Notes under the pieces: model-generated
The model's database searches: none
What the model saw: the letters and a program-made list of their open reading frames with translations, nothing else
Told to the model about the DNA's origin: nothing
Position numbers and translations under genes: made by a program
Part shown: positions 58,090 to 64,000 of the stretch, in pieces
Layout of the letters: each line of letters opens with the position of its first letter
How positions within the stretch are numbered: position 1 is the stretch's first letter
Source of the DNA: Polaromonas sp. P2-4
Lineage (GTDB): Bacteria; Pseudomonadota; Gammaproteobacteria; Burkholderiales; Burkholderiaceae_C
Reading direction: 5' to 3'
Length of the DNA: 64,000 nt
Assembly (NCBI GenBank): GCA_024703855.1
Contig: CP087965.1
Coordinates: 2,968,001 to 3,032,000 of the forward strand

Positions 58090-59340
58090 CTAAAACAGGA
58101 ACATCGCCGACACGACGATGGTGGGTAGGGCGGCCCCGAGGAGCAACCCACCGGCGCTGATTGACTCATCGTTGAAGCCCTGCTTGAGCAGTGCGGCTCC
58201 AGCCGGGTTTGGGGCGTTCGCAATAATGGTCAGGCCACCACCGGCAACGGAGCCTGCAACCAACATGTACTTGGCCGAATCGGAGATGCCTGCAATCAAC
58301 GAACCCAGGTAGGTCAGTGCAGCGTTGTCAGTTATCGCCGTCAGCCCCCCAGCGCCAAAGAACAGGGCGGTTGGCTCCAGGCTAGAGACAATGGGCTGGA
58401 GCCACCATTGCTGCATACCCCCCAGCACCACCAGGCCGGCGAGAAAGAAGCCTACGAGCAGCGCCTCCTTCAGGACGAGGGGCGTCTGATATCGAGCGTA
58501 TGCCTGTGCGAAGCCCAGAAAGAGCAGGAACAGTCCGAGGAAAACCACGGGATGGTGGGCGAACGCCACGACGGCCGCGAGGAACGCAAGGTGAATTGCG
58601 CTGACGATGGGTGGAACGCGCTGCTCGCTGGCTTCGAGAGATGCGGGTCGAGCATCGGCAAGATGCCGACGCAGCAACAGAGTAATTACCGTCGCGTTGA
58701 TGAGAGCAGCGATGACTGCCTTCCATCCGAAATGGGTCGCCATGAAGGCGCTGTCCCAGTTCCAGGTGGCCGCAACCATAAGAACGGGGGGTGCCGCGAA
58801 GGAGGTCAAGGTGCCGCCAACGGAGATGTTCACGAACAGTACGCCGAGCGCACCGTACTTCAACCCTTCGGGAATGCCGGGGCGGAAAACCAACGGCGCA
58901 AGCATCAGCGCAGCAAGCGTCATGGCCGCTGGTTCGGTAATCAGGGACCCCATCAACGGCACAATAGCCAGGCAAAGCCAGACTTGGGCCACCACGGTGC
59001 GGACTGGAGCAAGCCTGGCCACAGCGGCCACCAGCGCCTTGATGACTTCCACCACAGGCCGCGATGCGGCCACTACCATGATGACAAACACAAACAACGG
59101 CTCGGTGTAGTGCCGCGACTCGGCGTACTCGATGGCTTGTGAGCCTCCCACCATGAAGGCCATGACTGCAATGAGCACGGCCGCCCAGAAGCCGAAGACG
59201 ACCTCCACTTCACCGAGCAAGTGAAACAGCCCCGCATGACGGGGATGATTGTGAGCCAGACGCTCAAACAATTTGGTCGAGAAGGTGTGAAGCAACGCGA
59301 GTGCAAAAATAACGGCGGCGATGATTTCGATGTTGGGCAT
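58090..59340 (-). CDS. Putative Na+/H+ antiporter (DUF1504/PF07399-type)
   Basis: Intact 416-residue membrane protein with about 11-12 hydrophobic segments: MPNIEIIAAVIFALALLHTF, VVFGFWAAVLIAVMAFMVGG, VWLCLAIVPLMGSLITEPAA and the paired loops LGVLFVNISVGGTLTSFAAP and LTAITDNAALTYLGSLIAGI. The SLITEPAAMTLAALML and GGTLTSFAAPP motifs resemble the putative Na+/H+ antiporter family and, more distantly, NhaD/ArsB ion transporters. It stands alone between two copies of aminotransferase sequence. Start ATG 59340 is the first Met of the hydrophobic frame. Confidence 0.85.
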   Translation of the reverse strand: MPNIEIIAAVIFALALLHTFSTKLFERLAHNHPRHAGLFHLLGEVEVVFGFWAAVLIAVMAFMVGGSQAIEYAESRHYTEPLFVFVIMVVAASRPVVEVIKALVAAVARLAPVRTVVAQVWLCLAIVPLMGSLITEPAAMTLAALMLAPLVFRPGIPEGLKYGALGVLFVNISVGGTLTSFAAPPVLMVAATWNWDSAFMATHFGWKAVIAALINATVITLLLRRHLADARPASLEASEQRVPPIVSAIHLAFLAAVVAFAHHPVVFLGLFLLFLGFAQAYARYQTPLVLKEALLVGFFLAGLVVLGGMQQWWLQPIVSSLEPTALFFGAGGLTAITDNAALTYLGSLIAGISDSAKYMLVAGSVAGGGLTIIANAPNPAGAALLKQGFNDESISAGGLLLGAALPTIVVSAMFLF

Positions 59341-59511
59341 AGCGGTTTGACCTCAAAGCTATTCATAAACAGAAGGTGTGCGTTTGTCGCCCCTATCAAT
59401 CGCTGTCGTGCGCGGATCAGCATCGATACGTGAGGGCCGAAAAAGTCCTCAGCGAAGCACGAGAACTGGACGAGAGCGGTTCGAGGCAACTCCGCAATGT
59501 TTTCGTCCGTC

Positions 59512-59565
59512 CCAGGGCCTGGTCACGCTAAAACGCACTCCCGTTTTAGCGTGGACAGGCCCTGG
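59512..59565. repeat. 54-bp near-perfect hairpin between the antiporter and aminotransferase genes
   Basis: Left arm CCAGGGCCTGGTCACGCTAA then AACG (59512-59535), loop CACTCC, right arm CGTTTTAGCGTGGACAGGCC then CTGG (59542-59565). The arms pair at 22 of 24 positions. It lies 23 bp after the aminotransferase stop on the minus strand and may terminate or stabilise that message, though no T-run follows. It may also be a small palindromic repeat. Confidence 0.75.
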
Positions 59566-59587
59566 TTGTTCTTCCGGGTTTGACCTC

Positions 59588-60804
59588 TTATCCTTCGTAC
59601 CTTGCCGTAGGCTGCGCAGTGGCTGCCAGATGCTCCATGGCGGCCAAGGTGCCGCTGTCCTGCAGGCGGACACCGGCGAGCTTCAGGCCCATCTCACAGC
59701 CCGAGAGGGAAGCCATCAGCGTCAGGTCGTTGCACTCGCCCAGGTGGCCAATGCGGAACATGCGGCCCTTGACCTTGCCCAGGCCCGCGCCCAGCGACAT
59801 GTTGAAGTGCCCGTAGACGATCTGGCGCACCTGGTCGGCGTCCACGCCGTCCGGCATCATCACGCCGGTCAGCACCGGCGAGTACAGCGCCGGATCGGCA
59901 CACTGAATCTGCAGGCCCCAAGCCTGGACGGCGCGGCGGCAGGCTTCGCCCAGGCGCTGGTGCCGCGCAAACACCTGGGGCAGGCCTTCGGCCAGGATCA
60001 TGTCGATCGCTTCCGAGAGCGCGTACAGCAGATTGGTGTTCGGCGTGTAAGGCCAGTAGCCGGTACGGTTCATCTCGACGATTTCGTCCCAGGCCCAGAA
60101 GGCCTTGGGCAGCTTTGCGTTGCGGCTGGCGGCCAGCGCCTTTGGCGACAGGGCATTGAAGCTGATGCCGGGCGGCAGCATCAGGCCTTTTGCGAGCCGC
60201 TCACGGTCACATCGACCCCCCATTCGTCGTGCCGGTAGTCGGCCGAGGCCAGCCCCGAGATGGTGTCGACGATCAGCAGCGCCGGATGCCCTGCCGCATC
60301 CATGGCTTTGCGCACGGCGGCAATGTCCGAGGTCACGCCGGTTGAGGTTTCGTTGTGCACCACGCACACCGCCTTGATGCGGTGGCTGCTGTCAGCGCGC
60401 AGCCGCTCCCCGATGCGGTCCGCTTGCGCCCCGTGGCGCCAGCCTTCAGCGCCGGGCAGGCCGAGGAATTCGGGCTCCAGACCCAGGCGCTCGGCCATTT
60501 TTTTCCACAGCGAGGCAAAGTGGCCGGTTTCGTACATCAGCACCGCGTCGCCCGGGCTCAGCGTGTTGACCAGGGCGGCCTCCCACGCGCCGGTGCCGGA
60601 GGCGGGATAGACCACCACGGGGTGCCGGGTCTTGAAGATCTGGCCCAGGCCAGCCAGCACCTTCAGGCCCAGCGCGCCAAACTCGGGGCCGCGGTGGTCA
60701 ATGGTGGGGTAGCTCATGGCGCGCAGCAAGCGATCGGGGACCGGGCTGGGTCCGGGGATAGTCAGAAAATGGCGGCCGGCGGGGTGAAAGTTCAAATTCA
60801 ACAT
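59588..60804 (-). CDS. pucG: PucG/AGAT-type PLP aminotransferase (alanine-glyoxylate or ureidoglycine-glyoxylate), one frame break
   Basis: Class V aminotransferase. The start MLNLNFHPAGRHFLTIPGPS at 60804 shows the PGPSPVP motif, then MSYPTIDHRGPEFGALGLKV, YPASGTGAWEAALVNTLSPG, CVVHNETSTGVTSDIAAVRK and VDTISGLASADYRHDEWGVD, VTVSGSQK with the PLP Lys. A break right after SGSQK (near 60185) leads to LMLPPGISFNALSPKALAAS, then PYTPNTNLLYALSEAIDMIL and GHFNMSLGAGLGKVKGRMFR. Restored length about 404 residues. With a GntR regulator, hydantoinase and racemase nearby, a purine/pyrimidine (allantoin or hydantoin) breakdown role fits better than photorespiratory or serine-cycle functions, but is inferred. 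Confidence 0.87.
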
Positions 60805-60829
60805 GAGGGTTCCCTTCAAAAATCTCTAT

Positions 60830-60921
60830 ATTTGCATACAAAATACAATGAGATTATGAATCCGTGCCCTCCAATGAGGTTGATCAAGAGCGCACTTCAG
60901 TTTGAAGTTTTGTATACATAA
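60830..60921. promoter_or_regulatory. Pair of GntR-type operator-like sites upstream of the aminotransferase
   Basis: ATTTGCATACAAAAT (60830-60844) and GTTTTGTATACATAAT (60907-60921) are near inverted copies of one another around the TGTATACA/TGTATGCA core, with centres about 77 bp apart (seven helical turns). The FadR-subfamily of GntR regulators often bind TTGTATACAA-like sites. They lie just upstream of pucG (start 60804) and may be bound by the GntR protein encoded at 61108. Confidence 0.6.
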
Positions 60922-61074
60922 TTCAGGCATAAGCGTTGCGCTCAAGCCGGCCCCAGCGGTGGCCCTGCAATACCTTGCGGCAGCGGGGGCGCCCGTTTGC
61001 GCGAATTGTTGATTCAGGGCGCTTTGGCGCCGAAGGCCTGCTGCCCATGGACCCGGGCCGGGGGCTTTTGCCCT

Positions 61075-61100
61075 GGCCCTGTAGATCGTGAACAGGCTCT
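61075..61100. repeat. Degenerate right end of the 269-bp MITE-like family
   Basis: GGCCCTGTAGATCGTGAACA then GGCTCT corresponds, with one or two changes, to the right terminal repeat of the element at 8840-9108. The remainder of the element is not found nearby. It ends 7 bp before the GntR gene's stop codon region. Confidence 0.65.
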
Positions 61101-61107
61101 GAAGAGT

Positions 61108-61883
61108 TCAGAGCCCGAACACCGCTTCCAGGTCCACCTCTTCGTTTGAGCTGTCAAGCCTGAGGCTGCTTTCGATGTGGTTCAGATGCTCCAGCATCAG
61201 GCGTTCGGGCGCGCGGTGTCGCGTTTCGAAATCGCATCGATGATGTCGGAGTGTTCGTCGGCGCGGCAACTGGTGGCGGTGGGCGAGTCGTACAGGATGA
61301 TGATCAGGCAGGTCAGCGTCGACAGCTCGCGCATGCTGCGTGCCAGTGCCGCGTTGCCGGCCAGCAACCCAACCAGTTGGTGAAACTCGCCGGAGAGCCG
61401 GATGACCGCACGTTGGTCGTCGCGCCGCCGCGCGTCGAGTTCGAGCTCCTGGTGCTGGCGCAGGCGCGCCACCTTTTCGGATGTCAGCGTGTGGATCAGG
61501 CGGCGCAGCAGCGCGGGCTCGATCAGCCGGCGGGCCTCGAAAACATCAATGGCCTGCTCCGGCGAGGGTTTGGCGACAAAGGCCCCGCGCTGCGGGTAAA
61601 GGTCGACGATCTGCTCATGCGCCAAGCGTGCCAGCACTTCGCGCACGCGCGCCCGGCTCACACCGAAGATGTTGGCCAGGCGGTCTTCACCGAGCTTGGT
61701 GCCCGGGTGCAGCCGGTGCTCGACGATGGCGCCGTAAATTCTTTCGTAGATGTCGTCGTTCGCCGTTTCTGCGCTCAAGGCGGACCTCAGGGGGTATTTT
61801 TCGCGCAGTGGGGGGCATGGCTGACGGTTTGAAGTGGGGCAATGGGTCAATGGAAGCCGGCGCGGCTGCCAGGAGGGCGGCAT
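61108..61883 (-). CDS. GntR/FadR-subfamily transcriptional regulator, one frame break at the C-terminus
   Basis: DNA-binding winged helix: NDDIYERIYGAIVEHRLHPG, TKLGEDRLANIFGVSRARVR, EVLARLAHEQIVDLYPQRGA, FVAKPSPEQAIDVFEARRLI. The FCD ligand domain follows: ELDARRRDDQRAVIRLSGEF, HQLVGLLAGNAALARSMREL, and SCRADEHSDIIDAISKRDTA. One break near 61205 hides the proper end, ERLMLEHLNHIESSLRLDSS to VFGL, stop at 61108. Restored length about 258 residues with an odd N-terminal 35 residues, so the true start may lie inside (near SAETANDD) and may be affected by another break. It probably controls the flanking purine/hydantoin genes. Confidence 0.87.
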
Positions 61884-61953
61884 GCAGGCTCAGAGGTGCC
61901 GCGTCGCAGCGGCAGGCCATTCTATCAAGCGGTTCAGGGTCGAGTCGCATGCG

Positions 61954-62148
61954 TTACCGCCCGCCATAGAGCAGGCCCCAGCCGCGCACGGCGTCGGGGT
62001 CGGCGCCTGCCCCATGCAGCAGGCCCCAGATCGTGGCGCTCGCGGTATCAAGCAAGGGAATGCTGGCAGCGATGACGCTGGTCAGCTGCTCCACCGGGCC
62101 GGTATTCGAAGAAGGTGTCAATACGCCTAGACGGACAGGCTGGATCAT
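61954..62148 (-). pseudogene. Internally deleted maleate isomerase / Asp-Glu racemase-family gene
   Basis: The 64-codon frame joins an N-terminus typical of maleate isomerase/arylmalonate-decarboxylase-like proteins (MIQPVRLGVLTPSSNTGPVE, with LTPSSNT substrate-binding motif) directly to a C-terminal piece (IPLLDTASATIWGLLHGAGA, then VRGWGLLYGGR). The usual protein is about 240-250 residues, so roughly 175 central residues including both catalytic Cys are absent. The joint is in frame. It cannot be active as an enzyme. It lies divergent from the hydantoinase gene. Confidence 0.7.
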
Positions 62149-62459
62149 GGCGGCTCCTCATGAAAGATGGGTAACAAGAGTGGGGCATTGAAGCGCCCTG
62201 CATCCCGCTATTCTGAACTTTATCGCAAAACTGTTGACATTGGTGTAAACACTACTGTCGTCAATTTTGTTATGGCGGACATTATGGCTTGTACGCCGAA
62301 AGCTTGTGAAAGAGCTGGGCCCGTAAATTGCTCAGGGAAGCCTAATCTTGATATGAAAACGACGACGCACCAAAACAAACGTGTGCAGAAAGTGTCAACA
62401 ATCATGTTGGCGCTAAAGCTGACAATAATTCGCCAGCCTGGTGCGCGGAGGGCTGGTTT
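62149..62459. promoter_or_regulatory. Hydantoinase upstream region with nested inverted repeats
   Basis: This 311-bp gap is AT-rich relative to its surroundings. At 62234-62264, TTGAC...GTCAA encloses GTGTAAACAC, a nested symmetrical arrangement suited to a regulator. TTGACA there could also be a -35 box, though no convincing -10 follows. No gene recognised. Confidence 0.4.
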
Positions 62460-63893
62460 ATGAGCCACGCATCGTTTGATCTCGTCATCAGAAATGCGCG
62501 CGTTGCAACCGCCAGCGACACCTTCAGCGCCGACATCGGTGTGAGCGGCGGGCGGATCACCCAGCTGGGGACGGATCTGGGCCGCGGTGAGAGGGAAATC
62601 GACGCGGCCGGCCGCGTGGTCACACCCGGTGGGGTCGACGCGCATTGCCACCTCGACCAGCCGATGGCGCCGCCGGTGCGCATGGCCGATAACTTCGACA
62701 CGGGCACGCGGGCTGCGGCCTGCGGCGGCACCACCACCGTGATTCCGTTCGCCGCGCAGGAGAAGGGCCAGTCGCTGCGTGCCGCAGTGGCAGACTACCA
62801 CCAGCGTGCCGAGGGCCGCGCGCACATCGACTACGCCTTCCACCTGATCGTCAGCGACCCGACACCGCAGGTACTGAATGTGGAACTGCCGGCGCTGATT
62901 GCCGAGGGCTACACCTCGTTCAAGATCTATATGACCTATGACGACCTGAAGCTGGACGACGGTCAGATCCTGGACGTGCTCGACGTTGCGCGCACCCACG
63001 GCGCGATGGCCATGGTGCATGCCGAGAACGCCGAATGCATCGAATGGCTGACGAAGCGGCTGGAGGCCGCAGGCCGTACTGCGCCGCGCTTTCATGCCCA
63101 TGCGCGGCCCATGCTGGTCGAGCGGGAAGCGACGCACCGCGCCATTGCGCTGTCGCAACTGGTCGATGTGCCCATTCTGATCGTGCACGTGTCGGGCCGC
63201 GAAGCGGTCGAGCAGATCCGCTGGGCGCGCGGCCAGGGCCTGAAGGTGTTTGCCGAAACCTGCCCGCAGTACCTGTTTCTGACCGCGGAGGACCTTGGCA
63301 TTGACGACAGCTACCAGGGCGCACGCTGCGTCTGCAGCCCGCCGCCGCGCGACAAGGCCAACCAGGAGGTGATCTGGAATGGTCTCAATGATGGCCTCTT
63401 CACATTGTTCTCGTCTGACCACGCGCCGTTCAATTACGACGGCACAGAGGGCAAGAAGCCCGGTGGAGAAGAAGTTGAGTTCCGCCACATCCCGAACGGC
63501 CTCGCCGGCATCGAGACGCGCATGGCGCTGCTCTACTCCGAGGGCGTGCTCGGCGGGCGCATCACGCTGGAGAAGTTCGTTGAACTGACCGCGACCAACC
63601 CGGCCAAGGCCTATGGCCTGCACCCGCGCAAGGGGACCATCGCCATCGGGGCCGATGCCGACCTGGTGATCTGGGATGAGCGTGAGTTCGTGCTGCGCAA
63701 CACGCAGCTGCACCATGCCGTTGACAACACGCCTTACGAAGGCATGACCTTGAAGGCCTGGCCTGGCCTCACGCTGTCGCGCGGCGAGGTGGTGTGGGAT
63801 GGTCGCGAGTTCCATGGCCACGCGGGTCGTGGCCGTTTTCTGGCTTGTGGCACCCCGTCGCTGCAGCCGCGTCAATCCGGAAGGTCAGCATGA
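62460..63893 (+). CDS. Dihydropyrimidinase / D-hydantoinase family amidohydrolase
   Basis: Intact 477-residue cyclic amidohydrolase hydrolysing dihydropyrimidines, hydantoins or related cyclic imides. Metal ligands: VDAHCHLDQPM (HxH), carboxylated Lys in SFKIYMTYDD, MAMVHAENAECIEW, VPILIVHVSGREAVEQI and the catalytic Asp in LFSSDHAPFNYDGTEGKKPG. The C-terminal KGTIAIGADADLVIWDERE is standard for the family. The HCHLD rather than HTHL form points away from canonical dihydropyrimidinase toward phenylhydantoinase-like or unknown specificities. Start ATG 62460. It overlaps the racemase gene by ATGA (63890-63893), which supports a hydantoin-type pathway. Confidence 0.9.
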   Translation: MSHASFDLVIRNARVATASDTFSADIGVSGGRITQLGTDLGRGEREIDAAGRVVTPGGVDAHCHLDQPMAPPVRMADNFDTGTRAAACGGTTTVIPFAAQEKGQSLRAAVADYHQRAEGRAHIDYAFHLIVSDPTPQVLNVELPALIAEGYTSFKIYMTYDDLKLDDGQILDVLDVARTHGAMAMVHAENAECIEWLTKRLEAAGRTAPRFHAHARPMLVEREATHRAIALSQLVDVPILIVHVSGREAVEQIRWARGQGLKVFAETCPQYLFLTAEDLGIDDSYQGARCVCSPPPRDKANQEVIWNGLNDGLFTLFSSDHAPFNYDGTEGKKPGGEEVEFRHIPNGLAGIETRMALLYSEGVLGGRITLEKFVELTATNPAKAYGLHPRKGTIAIGADADLVIWDEREFVLRNTQLHHAVDNTPYEGMTLKAWPGLTLSRGEVVWDGREFHGHAGRGRFLACGTPSLQPRQSGRSA

Positions 63894-64000
63894 AACTGTT
63901 ACTCATCAACCCCAATATCTCGGACAGCGTGTCCGAGCTGATCCGCAGCGAGGCGCAACGCAGTGCTTCGCCCGGCACCGAAATCGAGGTGCTGACCGCC
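63890..64000 (+). CDS. Asp/Glu/hydantoin racemase family protein, truncated by window edge
   Basis: The first 37 residues, MKLLLINPNISDSVSELIRS and EAQRSASPGTEIEVLTA, match the start of hydantoin/allantoin racemases (pattern IxxINPNxSxxxTxxI). The catalytic cysteines lie beyond the window. Coupled to the hydantoinase by ATGA overlap, consistent with racemisation of the hydantoin substrate before or after ring opening. Confidence 0.82.
   Translation, partial: MKLLLINPNISDSVSELIRSEAQRSASPGTEIEVLTA

Overview
This 64 kb window looks like chromosomal DNA of a betaproteobacterium of the order Burkholderiales, most likely a Comamonadaceae member of the Polaromonas/Rhodoferax/Variovorax type. The inference rests on protein resemblance, the neighbouring gatCAB and mreBCD-mrdA blocks, a tctC-type binding protein beside an aromatic catabolic operon, high GC, and a short interspersed repeat (core GCGCCCGT...TGGGCT) that I associate with this family. 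No database was consulted.

Layout. 1-6.9 kb: minus-strand homoprotocatechuate meta-cleavage operon (hpaR-G1-G2-E-D-F-H-I) followed by a tctC-type binding protein; a 16-bp palindrome beside the hpaR start is the likely HpaR operator. 7-11.3 kb: small catabolic genes (CmcJ-like oxygenase, DsbA-fold isomerase, thioesterase split by a 269-bp mobile element, PEP-mutase-like lyase), a GNAT remnant and a LysR regulator. 11.3-21.4 kb: housekeeping genes (radA, phosphoesterase, ilvE, zinc-finger protein, waaF, nitronate monooxygenase, a two-component system, ampG). 21.4-24.25 kb: group II intron with an intact reverse transcriptase/HNH protein, beside an M48 peptidase gene. 25.2-29.9 kb: a putative GC-rich island (LuxR/AAA regulator, truncated hemoglobin, DUF4242 protein) between a 3' fragment of an exonuclease III gene and a complete xthA. 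30-41 kb: pyrE, DUF4124 protein, gatCAB, mreBCD, mrdA. 41-50.4 kb: LacI-type regulator, glucarate dehydratase, sugar ABC transporter and a GH31 glycosidase interrupted by a 163-bp MITE-like element. 50.4-57.3 kb: TauE-type permease, GMC oxidoreductase, and an Mla-type lipid transport operon (permease, ATPase, MCE protein, lipoprotein). 57.3-64 kb: remnants, a Na+/H+ antiporter, a PucG-type aminotransferase, GntR regulator, internally deleted maleate-isomerase-like gene, hydantoinase and the start of a hydantoin/Asp-Glu racemase.

Two themes dominate. First, about 30 genes, including normally essential ones (gatA, gatB, mrdA, pyrE), carry single-base frame breaks. This points to consensus indel errors more than to genuine decay, so those genes are annotated across the breaks. 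Second, the window is rich in small non-coding repeats and MITE-like elements. Several lie inside genes: two interrupt genes precisely with 3-bp duplications, and others are read through in frame.
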